Of a stretch of 64,000 nucleotides of DNA, positions 1-7,878 are shown in pieces (the first letter of the stretch is position 1; each line of letters starts with the position of its first letter). The notes below the pieces were generated by a model that was given only the letters and a program-made list of their open reading frames with translations, ran no database searches and was not told the DNA's origin. A program made the translations under genes and the position numbers. Origin of the DNA: JAAXHE01 sp964551635 (GTDB lineage Bacteria > Latescibacterota > UBA2968 > GCA-2709665); assembly GCA_964551635.1 (NCBI GenBank), contig CAZKDZ010000203.1:8945-72944 (forward strand), written 5' to 3'.

Positions 1-148
1 CCGTCGATTTGCCGCTGCCGTTAGGACCAAGTAATACCGTCATAGGCGTCAGAGACTTCATCTCAACCCTCTGCAGAGCACGGAAATTTTCCACCTTCAG
101 AGACTCGATCCGAGGTGTTGCGGCGCCTTGTGAAGTCGCTTGGTTCAT
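1..148 (-). CDS. AAA family ATPase, N-terminal part (cut by window edge)
   Basis: Only the first 49 codons are in the window; the rest lies to the left of base 1. The start is the ATG whose complement is at 146-148. The peptide contains KVENFRALQRVEMKSLTPM followed by LLGPNGSGKST, a Walker A P-loop ending at the edge. The layout (short lead, 'I-x-V-E-N-F-R', then P-loop within about 50 residues) is that of RecF/SMC-like predicted ATPases of the COG4637/AAA_21 type, which often occur in defence islands. Function beyond ATP binding cannot be judged from this fragment. Confidence 0.75.
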   Translation of the reverse strand, partial: MNQATSQGAATPRIESLKVENFRALQRVEMKSLTPMTVLLGPNGSGKST

Positions 149-239
149 TTCATCGTCTCCATATCTTCGAAAGGCTTCAACCCAATCCATCCACCGCTGG
201 GTCTGAATTTTCCGCTGCCTGACCTTACTCACCCTTTGT

Positions 240-422
240 TTAAATTACGTTCCATTGAGCGACCTCGGCAGAGTCAATCCGCTCATCGGTGCCCAATTGT
301 TTCAGCTTGCCGATCTGCCTCTGGATTCACTTCGCTATGATTACGAATCCATTCGCCAGTTCCGCCGTGGTGATTGCGGGGTCGGCGTTGATCAGGGCCG
401 AGATTCTCTCCCTGGCCTCAAA
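240..422 (-). pseudogene. Remnant of a winged-helix DNA-binding domain (3' end of a broken gene)
   Basis: Read on the minus strand, one frame gives FEARERISALINADPAITT, then AELANGFVIIAK, an in-frame TGA, and IQRQIGKLKQLGTDERI ... VAQWNVI before a TAA at 240-242. This matches the usual C-terminal winged helix of AlbA/Fic-type ATP-binding or transcription proteins (pattern 'ITTAELA..LGIS.KTVQRQI.KLK..G.I.R.GS..GG.W.VI'). The recognition helix carries a stop and the 5' part of the gene is missing. It is a decayed gene end just upstream of the ATPase at 1-148. Confidence 0.6.
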
Positions 423-458
423 TTAAGCGGGTTTTTCAGATTTCTTGTGTACAAGAGT

Positions 459-536
459 ACCGGAAAGACTTACCTTAGTTGAAGTTAGCATTATCGGACG
501 CGAAAATGCTACTCCAACTAAAGGGGCCTTTCCGGT
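459..536. repeat. Imperfect long hairpin
   Basis: The left arm begins ACCGGAAAG and contains TTAGTTG; the right arm contains CAACTAA and ends CTTTCCGGT. An inner GCATT/AATGC pair makes a nearly continuous foldback of about 78 bases. It sits between a decayed winged-helix gene and an IS1380 remnant, so a mobile-element end or small non-autonomous element is the likeliest reading. No ORF of its own. Confidence 0.5.
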
Positions 537-675
537 GAAGAGAATACCTGCCTGCCGCGCTTCGCTTGGCGCAGGCAAGTCGGTAAATGAAAGCCGCAGG
601 AACAGTGTTAAATGTGGGCGCAAGGTACGTGCACGTCAGAAGCGTGCGAGTCGGTTTTGTTCTCAAGACAAGCCA

Positions 676-880
676 ATGTTTGGCAGTACGTGTGTGCATT
701 ACGAGGTCAGCGCAGATGGGCAAGGGATGAGCTACGGTGGCATTGCGGTGGCGCATCGTCTGGTGACGAAGTTGGGATTGGGCAAGGAGCTTGAACGCGG
801 ATCTGATCCCGGACCCGACGACGGCGGGTGACTACACGCGTCGGTTCACCGAGGCCGACGTGATCGACTATGCAGTCTAG
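676..880 (+). pseudogene. IS1380-family transposase remnant
   Basis: The first frame gives GSTCVHYEVSADGQGMSYGG followed by IAVAHRLVTKLGLGKEL, then the reading continues in another frame as NADLIPDPTTAGDYTRRF and TEADVIDYAV before TAG at 878-880. The IPDPTTAGD..RRF..AD block is characteristic of IS1380-family transposases, where it lies about 60 residues further from the GG..L.....LGL segment; that stretch is deleted here. Only the first part of the transposase survives. It marks the left flank of the restriction island. Confidence 0.7.
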
Positions 881-1611
881 TAGCGCCAGTCTGCATGTGC
901 CAGCGGCGCACGGTTGAGTTCATCCTGATGAAAACGCCAGAGTGGCATGAATCTGTCCATCAGCTTCCGAAAACGATCGTTGTGACGACGCTCGATCAGG
1001 TGGACCATCTCGTGCACCACGACGTATTCAAGGCAGGCCGAAGGCTTCTTTGCCAGTTCGAGATTCAACCAGATTCGGCCAGCATCCGGGTTGCAGGTTC
1101 CCCATCGAGTCTTCATCTTTTTGATGCGGGCCTCATTGACCTGCACACCCAATTCGGGCTCCCACTTTACAATGATTGCTGGAAGGCGATCTCGGAGATT
1201 GCCTCGGTACCATCGATCCAGTACGGCCTCTCTTATGTGCCGGTCGGAACCTGGTCGGACGCATATCGCCAGAGTTGAATTATTGAGTATACGAACCGAA
1301 GGTGGACCGCACTGTTCCGATACATCGAGCCGGTAGCGTCGACCCTCGAAATAATGGCTTTCGCCTGTCACGAATTCTCGCTGGGATTGCCGATCCTGCC
1401 GTTTGAATCTCTCCTTCTGGCGGCCAATCCAACCCAGGCGAGAAATGACTGCCATGCGCACTGCGTCATCATCGAGACTCAGCGGAGCTGCGACCCTAAC
1501 TCTTCCGTCCGGCGGGTAAACCCCAATGTGGAGGTTCTTGATGTCCTTACGGACGACGTCGACCGCAGTCCCTCCTACGGCAATGCTGTAGGTTTTTCGC
1601 TCAGTATTCAC
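877..1611 (-). CDS. YgjP-type zinc metallopeptidase (SprT/M48-like)
   Basis: A 244-residue protein with the zinc motif HEMVH at residues 200-204 and a third likely ligand at His210 in the HEMVHLIERRHNDRF segment. KTRWGTCNP (about 167-175) is the conserved 'W-G-S/T-C' strand of the YgjP/DUF45 family. Its start overlaps the end of hsdR by 11 bases, so the two are translationally coupled. Members of this family are commonly the last gene of type I restriction operons; their role there is not established. No signal peptide, so probably cytoplasmic. Confidence 0.85.
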   Translation of the reverse strand: MNTERKTYSIAVGGTAVDVVRKDIKNLHIGVYPPDGRVRVAAPLSLDDDAVRMAVISRLGWIGRQKERFKRQDRQSQREFVTGESHYFEGRRYRLDVSEQCGPPSVRILNNSTLAICVRPGSDRHIREAVLDRWYRGNLRDRLPAIIVKWEPELGVQVNEARIKKMKTRWGTCNPDAGRIWLNLELAKKPSACLEYVVVHEMVHLIERRHNDRFRKLMDRFMPLWRFHQDELNRAPLAHADWRY

Positions 1612-4600
1612 TCTGCGCCTTTACGATCTCGAATATTTGGTATACGATGCCGTCGTCGCCAAGATGAGATTTGATGGCGTTGCGGACCTCCCGTTCTTTG
1701 ATTTTGTTTCCACGCCAGTCCGCTTTTTTGACACTTCGTATAGCCTGATCTACCGCCAACACCTTTGTAATCAGTTCATTCGTAGAAAGCTCCGTTCCCG
1801 AGTCGGTATTCGGTTGGTATTGCCCAAGTTTGGCACCTTGCAAATTATCGAATAGTGTCCTGAGTGTGTTGCTGTCGATTTCCGATGGATACGACATCTC
1901 GGTTTCAGGGTTGGTCACTTTTCCGGCCAATTCAATTATCCTTGCCAGGTACATCTTGTAGTCCAGACGTTCCTGCTTACGCTGGAGTATTAACGCATCC
2001 AGCAACTCAGACATCCTGCCGTAATATTTCGGGTTAGCCGGCGTCTCGTCGATGATTAGACGGCGGACGTTATTCTCTATCGTCTCGGCCACGGCATCGG
2101 GATCACTCCGGATATCTTCCGGGAGCGCATTCAATGCGTTTTCACCTTGCTTGACAATCAGTTGCACAAGTGTCAGGTCGTCAAATGTCGAGAGTCGCTC
2201 GCTATCCTCGGCGCGGATATATGTGTCGAGGAGGTGCCGCATGGCGGGCTCATACATCTTCAGGTCAACGTAGTCGCCACTCGCAAGCTTGACCTCTTTG
2301 CGGACATTTTCGTAGTGATCCACTTCGATTTTGATTTCCGCAGCCTCGGCTACGCTGTAACCTGCCGCCTGCATCTCATTGGCCAGGTTGGCGTATGCTC
2401 GCAAAAGCGCCGCAGTGCGTTTATAGAGAGCTACACGCCGTGGCTCGTTTTCTTTGAGTTCCTCGATATTACCACTATCCGTCCCGCAGAAAAAACGCCG
2501 ATATGATGCGGAGTCGCGTGGCGGTTCGACGGGTTCGCAAAGCGCCCGGATCGCCTCTCGCGTCTCCTCAAGCCGCTCACGACCCTTCGCGAGCCTATCT
2601 GTGAGCAACCCCTTCACATCGGCCTTGTCGTACCCTGCAAAAGCTTCTCCGGTATAATCCTGAATTGATTGCTCCAGCGAACGGAACAGGTCCTTGTAGT
2701 CGACGATGTATCCGTATTCCTTGTCCTCGCCGTCGAGGCGGTTGACACGACAGATCGCCTGGAAAAGCCCGTGGTCCTGCATGTGTTTGTCAATATAGAG
2801 ATATGTCGCAGATGGCGCATCGAAACCGGTTAGCAGCTTATCTACCACGATCAGCAGCTTCATCTGGCCCGGTTCTTCGACGAATCGCTTCTTTACCTCA
2901 AGTTCAAACCGTTCAACCTTGTTCATTGCGGTGTCTTCCGGCTCGTCGAAGTGCGCCGCAAGCATCTTTCGGTAGATGTCGTACCGGCGCAGCTTTTCCG
3001 TTAGTCCTTCGCCGGTCTCCTCACCTTTAATGTCCCCGGGCGCCGGTTTGTATGACGTGACGATCGCGCATTTGTCCGCCAGATCGGTCTGCTGGAACAT
3101 CTCAAAGAAGCGGCAGGCGGAGTCGATGTTGCCGGAGACCAACAGGGCATTGCCATGACCACTCTTGAGTCGGTCGCTAATCTCCATGTCCATCTGAATG
3201 TCGGCGACGATCTTCTCCAGACGATCGCGTGCGCTTAACACTTTTCGCATGGTACCCCAGCGCTGCTTCAGTTGTGCCTGCGCAACGTCGTTCAATCCGT
3301 CGGTCTTGGCTTCGAACCACTGATCTATCTTCTCCTGAGAGGTGATATTCTGATCGATATCTCGGGCCTCGTAGCGCAAGTCCAGCACCACGCCGTCGCG
3401 AACTGCTTCATCGTACTTGTAGGTGTGGATATAGGTTCCGAACGTCTCCATACTTCGTGGTTTATCTGCTTTGAGTAACGGAGTCCCAGTAAAGCCGATC
3501 AGCATCGCGCCCGGCAAAATCGCCTTCATCGCCTCGTGTAATTTTCCGGACTGAGTGCGGTGACATTCGTCTACGAAGACAAAAATCTCGCCCTTGGCGC
3601 GGAAATGACCGGGTAGACTCTTCTTAATCTCCTCGACGTAGGCATCGATATCTCTTTCGCTGATGTCCTCCGTCGTACCGAACTTGTGAATGAGGGAGCC
3701 AATCAGCCACTCATCCGGTCTGTTCAGCACCTGCACCAGATCGGCTCCACTATTTGTGCGGTAGATGTCCTCGCTGACACCCTTGAAGACAGCCTCAATC
3801 TGCTCATCCAACTCGGTGCGATCCGTGATGAGAAGGACCCTTGCGTCGCTGACGTTCTCGCGAATCCATTTCGCCAGCCAGACCATCGTCAGGCTCTTGC
3901 CGCTTCCTTGCGTGTGCCAGATGATACCGCCCTCGCGGCTTTGCACCCGATCCTGGGCCACCCGCACACCGAAGTATTGGTTGTGGCGACAGATTTTCTT
4001 TACACCTGCATCAAAGACGACGAAATCATGTATTATTTCGAGCAATCGTTCCTTGCTGCACAGTTGGCTCAACCCGCGAAGTAAAGGATTGTCGCCGGCA
4101 GCCGGGTTGGCGTTCGCTTCCTTCCAATGCAGCCAGTATTTCTCGGCTGTCTCGATCACGCCGTAGCGCAGCCCCTCGGTATCATTGCCAGCCATCACAA
4201 GCTGCACCGTGGTGAAGAACGGCCGGATGAACTCCTTTTTCTGGTTGTCGAGGTTCTGACGGATACCTTCGGAAACCGATACCGTCGATCGCTTAAGTTC
4301 CAGCACCCCAAGGGCAATCCCGTTAACGTACAGTACGATGTCCGGGCGCTTGGTGTTCGTAGCTGAGACCGTAACCTCCTCGGCGATCGCGAAGTCGTTA
4401 TTAGCCGGATTCACCCAGTCGATCAACCAGACAGTGACATTCGGTTCCCCTACCTCCGGTCGTACCTTCACGCCGTAACGAAGTAGACCGTACACCTCAC
4501 GGTTTGCATCGTAGAGCGTCTTACTGCCGCCGATTGCGCCTGCCTTGTCGAGATCACGCAGTACCTTGTTGATTACCCTATCGCGGTGACCATTTCGCTT

Positions 4601-4747
4601 CAACCAATTGGTAAGCAGCCCCTTCTCGATATTGCTGTTGTCGGCGCGATCCTGCCAGTCACCGAGATAGTTGTATCCAAGCGCATCCCGGAAGAAGGAG
4701 ATTACCGTTCGCTGTGTGCGTATTTCCTTTTGGCCGACTGTGGTCAT
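1601..4747 (-). CDS. hsdR: Type I restriction enzyme, R (endonuclease/translocase) subunit
   Basis: A 1048-residue HsdR, normal length for the family. The N-terminal nuclease core is visible as RPDIVLYVNGIALGVLELKR (the PD...ELK catalytic arrangement, about residues 134-153). Helicase motif I is HTQGSGKS, followed by ITDRTELDEQI (Ia region), FVDECHRTQ (DEAD-like motif II) and GFTGTPLL (motif III). GFDAPSATYLYIDKHMQDH and QAICRVNR are motifs V and VI. It cleaves DNA after ATP-driven translocation as part of R2M2S. The operon order is unusual: hsdM and hsdS lie over 5 kb upstream with several non-RM genes between. Confidence 0.96.
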   Translation of the reverse strand: MTTVGQKEIRTQRTVISFFRDALGYNYLGDWQDRADNSNIEKGLLTNWLKRNGHRDRVINKVLRDLDKAGAIGGSKTLYDANREVYGLLRYGVKVRPEVGEPNVTVWLIDWVNPANNDFAIAEEVTVSATNTKRPDIVLYVNGIALGVLELKRSTVSVSEGIRQNLDNQKKEFIRPFFTTVQLVMAGNDTEGLRYGVIETAEKYWLHWKEANANPAAGDNPLLRGLSQLCSKERLLEIIHDFVVFDAGVKKICRHNQYFGVRVAQDRVQSREGGIIWHTQGSGKSLTMVWLAKWIRENVSDARVLLITDRTELDEQIEAVFKGVSEDIYRTNSGADLVQVLNRPDEWLIGSLIHKFGTTEDISERDIDAYVEEIKKSLPGHFRAKGEIFVFVDECHRTQSGKLHEAMKAILPGAMLIGFTGTPLLKADKPRSMETFGTYIHTYKYDEAVRDGVVLDLRYEARDIDQNITSQEKIDQWFEAKTDGLNDVAQAQLKQRWGTMRKVLSARDRLEKIVADIQMDMEISDRLKSGHGNALLVSGNIDSACRFFEMFQQTDLADKCAIVTSYKPAPGDIKGEETGEGLTEKLRRYDIYRKMLAAHFDEPEDTAMNKVERFELEVKKRFVEEPGQMKLLIVVDKLLTGFDAPSATYLYIDKHMQDHGLFQAICRVNRLDGEDKEYGYIVDYKDLFRSLEQSIQDYTGEAFAGYDKADVKGLLTDRLAKGRERLEETREAIRALCEPVEPPRDSASYRRFFCGTDSGNIEELKENEPRRVALYKRTAALLRAYANLANEMQAAGYSVAEAAEIKIEVDHYENVRKEVKLASGDYVDLKMYEPAMRHLLDTYIRAEDSERLSTFDDLTLVQLIVKQGENALNALPEDIRSDPDAVAETIENNVRRLIIDETPANPKYYGRMSELLDALILQRKQERLDYKMYLARIIELAGKVTNPETEMSYPSEIDSNTLRTLFDNLQGAKLGQYQPNTDSGTELSTNELITKVLAVDQAIRSVKKADWRGNKIKEREVRNAIKSHLGDDGIVYQIFEIVKAQSEY

Positions 4748-4883
4748 ACTATGTTTTCACCAGAATCAGTTACGTCAAATGGTCCGCCAATTGTGCAGGT
4801 CGTCGCTTTTCCGTTTTCGGTACGCAGACAATGGGCCCAGCGGCCATCGCCGATTCCTCTCTCTGCCCTGTTTGATCAAACGC

Positions 4884-5759
4884 TCAACGACCATTTAGAG
4901 CGGCGTCGATAGACCGCTTTAGTTCGCTGCGTAGCGATTCAAGACCTTCTTTGTTCCGCACATAGCTGATGAAGCGGATGTGTCGGAGATCAAAGGGTAC
5001 GTCTTCTTTGTTTTGCGTTACAAGGATTACGTCGCGTCCAAGCGCGTGAGCTAAACCGGCCTCGTACAGAACATTGGGATTCTTCCCGGTCAGTTCACAG
5101 ACAACTAACCGACTCTGAGCAATAGCAAGGAACACATCATTGATTATTTTTGTAGGTCCATATATCTCGTCTACGCGCAGTGCGGGGCATCCTACTTCCT
5201 CGCAAACCGCTTTGATTATATGGTATATGGGATCGAACTCGGCCGAAAAGGGCATCATGACTGCAACGTGATCCAACCTCGGTAGTGGCCAAGTTTCGAT
5301 ATCGAACAGTTTCGGCAGATTAGGGTTATCGCGACTATTCATCAGTTCGAAGATTTTCGACACTAAGTTGCCTTTTTTCACAGCCCAGTGTGTTCGACTG
5401 TGCTCCCAATTCTCCGTATCGAACAATTCGCTCCCAAACACCTCTTTTGAACTCAATTCAGTGGTCAGGTGTCTGTAAGAAAACTTAATGGATCGACCTG
5501 TTACTTCGACGTCGCTGATTTGTGCGAAGAAGGCAGACGTGTGAGATTCCTGTAGTGGGTACGCCAACTCTGTTACGATGAGTGTGGGTAGTTCAGAAAG
5601 GGCACCCACATTTTCTTTAAATCGTTCCTTTACGTCAGTGGAAGTACCCTCAAATAGACGGTCTACTTGGAATTTAGACGTTCCCGACGAACGTTGAAAT
5701 AATCCAATTGGCGGATTTCCGTAGCAGATCAAGTTGTAATATTCCAGCGACCAGTTCAT
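4884..5759 (-). CDS. Nucleoside deoxyribosyltransferase-like / TIR-like domain protein
   Basis: A 291-residue protein. Residues 1-150 are unrecognised. The C-terminal half carries VAVMMPFSAEFDPIY, RVDEIYGPTKIINDVFLAI, VVCELTGKNPNVLYEAGLAH, ALGRDVILVTQ and PFDLRHIRFISY. This is the pattern of the nucleoside 2-deoxyribosyltransferase-like fold (Rossmann-like, related to TIR domains), in which the Glu of NPNVLYE is the expected catalytic residue. In defence islands such domains are often effectors that split nucleotides or NAD; this is inferred here. It lies between an hsdS fragment and hsdR on the same strand. Biochemical substrate unknown. Confidence 0.75.
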   Translation of the reverse strand: MNWSLEYYNLICYGNPPIGLFQRSSGTSKFQVDRLFEGTSTDVKERFKENVGALSELPTLIVTELAYPLQESHTSAFFAQISDVEVTGRSIKFSYRHLTTELSSKEVFGSELFDTENWEHSRTHWAVKKGNLVSKIFELMNSRDNPNLPKLFDIETWPLPRLDHVAVMMPFSAEFDPIYHIIKAVCEEVGCPALRVDEIYGPTKIINDVFLAIAQSRLVVCELTGKNPNVLYEAGLAHALGRDVILVTQNKEDVPFDLRHIRFISYVRNKEGLESLRSELKRSIDAALNGR

Positions 5760-5800
5760 GGGAGTCGGTTCTGTGCATCCAATTCAGGCTAAAATTGACT

Positions 5801-5908
5801 CTAAAGTGATTTGAGATCGAGCAGCCGCATCCGGCCGATGAGATGGCGCTGCACTATTCCTTGCTTGACAGAACGGATCCTGTCCCGGCACAACTCCGCC
5901 AAGGCGAT
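5801..5908 (-). pseudogene. hsdS 3'-end fragment
   Basis: The minus strand reads IALAELCRDRIRSVKQGIVQ, then RHLIGRMRLLDLKSL and a stop at 5801-5803, with a TAG immediately upstream at 5909-5911. This matches the last 35 residues of HsdS (compare IRCIKQGMTQQLLTGRVRLF in the intact hsdS at 10459-11826). The DNA is diverged from the intact copy, so it is an older paralogue and not a recent duplication. It is the leftover of a second specificity gene upstream of the deoxyribosyltransferase-like gene. Confidence 0.75.
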
Positions 5909-5934
5909 CTAAGCAAGTCTACTTAAATCGTGGT

Positions 5935-6711
5935 TTATCCCGATATGCTCTCGCTCAGAAAGCGCGCTATCCTCTCTTGATTTGCGGTGAGGCTGGAGAA
6001 TTGCTTCTCGCAGACGTCACTGAAGCGGGCTAACACCTTACGACTGATGGACTCCTGATCTTCGAAAATAGCGAGTGAACGAAACGGTATTTCCCACCGT
6101 TCGAATTGATGAAGCGAGATCGTGGCGTCGCGGGTCCTGCCGTCGTTGGCAAGGGCATGAACGAACAAGGGCCGCTGCATGCCGTTGACTCGACAGTCAA
6201 CCGCATACTTTCCTTGAGGATCCCGTACAGGATCGCTCCAGTCAAACTCTCTGCGCTCTTCAGGTAGGGCATTGCTCATCACCGTACGAAAATCGTCCAT
6301 AAATGTGGAACTAACCCTTGCCCGAGATAAGTACGAAACGTCAGATATCTTGAGTAGCCCCTGAACGAACGAATACAGTGCGTCACCGTAACGTTCCTCC
6401 GGCACGTCGAGTATCAACTCTCCGTCGCGATCCTCGATCTGAAACATGGAAAGTGTATTTGAGATGATTTTTTGACGCGTGCCACCATGGAGATCCTTCT
6501 CATCGATGTCGTATGTCAGATGCATGTACGTATGCGCTTCATCGGAAAGCACCCAACGTGTACCGTCCTTCCTTAAAACGATGTCCAGATGATCGCCGTC
6601 GTCGAACATGAACGGGGTAAACACGCGGAAGCGTTCCATACCCTCGGCCGCAATCCGAATCTGAGCCGAGACCTTCTCGTGAAAGTCTCGCTCTATGGTC
6701 TCAAAGGACAT
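5935..6711 (-). CDS. DUF1828/DUF1829-type protein
   Basis: 258 residues. The N-terminal RVFTPFMFDDGDHLDIVLRK and WVLSDEAHTYMHL match the DUF1828 domain (about 1-100); the rest fits the DUF1829 partner region. Function is unknown; the family is scattered among mobile and defence loci. It is three bases downstream of the gene at 6715-7221 and is presumably co-translated with it. No membrane segment or signal peptide is evident. Confidence 0.75.
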   Translation of the reverse strand: MSFETIERDFHEKVSAQIRIAAEGMERFRVFTPFMFDDGDHLDIVLRKDGTRWVLSDEAHTYMHLTYDIDEKDLHGGTRQKIISNTLSMFQIEDRDGELILDVPEERYGDALYSFVQGLLKISDVSYLSRARVSSTFMDDFRTVMSNALPEERREFDWSDPVRDPQGKYAVDCRVNGMQRPLFVHALANDGRTRDATISLHQFERWEIPFRSLAIFEDQESISRKVLARFSDVCEKQFSSLTANQERIARFLSESISG

Positions 6712-6714
6712 TGC

Positions 6715-7221
6715 TTACACCTCCTCGAAAAGGTCAACTTGGAGGTCCGGCGGCAACACAAGATTCACATCGGAAATCAGACAACGAAGGGCACCGTGAT
6801 AGTCTCCGAAACGGTCGGTTGGATCGGCGTACGCATCCTCCCTGGTTCCGAGTTCCTGATACCTCTCCGTTGCAACATGAATGTGAAAATCATAGAATTT
6901 CACGCCTTCAATGCGGTTCGAATGTTCTTGGCTTTTGCCATTATAGCGCCGGAGGCGGAAGAGTTGGTTTGATCCCGGAACTCGAACAGCCAGAATAACT
7001 GAGAAGTTGAGGGGATTGATCTTATTCTGCCTGAGAATCAGACGAAACTCGCTCCCCGCATCACCTGCTATATCAAGGTGTTGTTCTTCGTGGCCACGCT
7101 TGGACTTTAGACGAATCCGGGTGCGCCAATCCTGAGGCAGTAGCTTGCGCTCATGAATCAACGACTCTATCTCATGTTCAGAAAACGTCACCGCCATAAC
7201 GATTACAATTCGATAGGCCAC
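6715..7221 (-). CDS. Hypothetical protein paired with DUF1828 protein
   Basis: 168 residues, soluble, rich in charged residues. Visible landmarks are GSEFRLILRQNKINPLNFSV and FRLRRYNGKSQEHSNRIEG, then FYDFHIHVATERYQELG and an acidic C-terminus DLQVDLFEEV. It resembles the small DUF6978-type proteins that accompany DUF1828 genes, but that label is from memory and uncertain. Stop and the next start are three bases apart, so the two proteins probably work as a pair. A sigma70-like promoter lies about 390 bases upstream (7613-7641), beyond a pseudogene. Confidence 0.6.
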   Translation of the reverse strand: MAYRIVIVMAVTFSEHEIESLIHERKLLPQDWRTRIRLKSKRGHEEQHLDIAGDAGSEFRLILRQNKINPLNFSVILAVRVPGSNQLFRLRRYNGKSQEHSNRIEGVKFYDFHIHVATERYQELGTREDAYADPTDRFGDYHGALRCLISDVNLVLPPDLQVDLFEEV

Positions 7222-7308
7222 ACCTGGCCGAAGAGAAGGCGCCGCATCCTTTGTACGTCTCGGACAACCGAAGCCGTTTTGGAGATCAATCCTATGTCGC
7301 GGAACTTT

Positions 7309-7594
7309 TCATAGCACAGGGAAGAAACCCTGATTCCAGATTTCCTGTCGCCACCGCTTCACCTGTTCTGACGATAGGTCTTCCCGTTCCAGCTCGAAGT
7401 AGACGGTGAGCGCGGAGTCAATCAGCTACAAGGCATCGGGTTCAAACTCCCGGGCCTGGCGCTTGGAACGGGTGTCGTCTTCGAAATATCCAACATGTGC
7501 TGGTGCACCATTCTCCAGATCGCCTGTGGCTTAAACTATCTGGCCTAAGGATTGGGTGATCATCTGTAATTCCGCATCCCAATGCGAATCTCAT
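7309..7594 (-). pseudogene. Broken gene, C-terminal half recognisable as coding
   Basis: One minus-strand frame reads HWDAELQMITQSLGQIV, stop, ATGDLENGAPAHVGYFEDDT, RSKRQAREFEPDAL, stop, LIDSALTVYFELEREDLSSE, QVKRWRQEIWNQGFFPVL, then a natural TGA at 7309-7311. The peptide is protein-like across both internal stops (TAA and TAG). An ATG at 7592-7594 in a neighbouring frame would be the start if a frameshift near the 5' end is undone. Family unknown. A promoter sits directly upstream, so this was once the first gene of the downstream set. Confidence 0.55.
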
Positions 7595-7612
7595 TGATAC
7601 GATTTTTGCACT

Positions 7613-7641
7613 ATTATAGTCACAATCGGCTTAGCATTCAA
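7613..7641 (-). promoter_or_regulatory. Sigma70-like promoter, minus strand
   Basis: On the minus strand TTGAAT (7636-7641) and a perfect TATAAT (7613-7618) are separated by 17 bases. Transcription would start near 7605, about 10 bases before the ATG of the broken gene, and would run into the 6715-7221, DUF1828, deoxyribosyltransferase-like and hsdR genes. The rest of 7595-7878 holds no ORF or other structure that I could support. Confidence 0.55.
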
Positions 7642-7878
7642 CACGATCTGGGTTTTTGCGTGACTTTTCACCAAAATCGACGGCTTGAGTTGATGAACTC
7701 GCAAGTCGTGGATCGTGTCCCATTAAGTTGAGAGGAGAAACCTCTTACGACGGACCTTTACGTAACTTGACAGAAACAGAACACGCTACAATGTAACCAG
7801 AATACGGCAGTCGCGTGGTCCCGCAGGGCATCAAGATTGGAAACACTTGAGCGAGGATCTCAGGTTGGCCAACGGTGC

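Noticed and set aside
7755..7800. TTGACA ... TACAAT pair on the plus strand
   Set aside because: The spacing is only 14 bases and no plus-strand gene follows.
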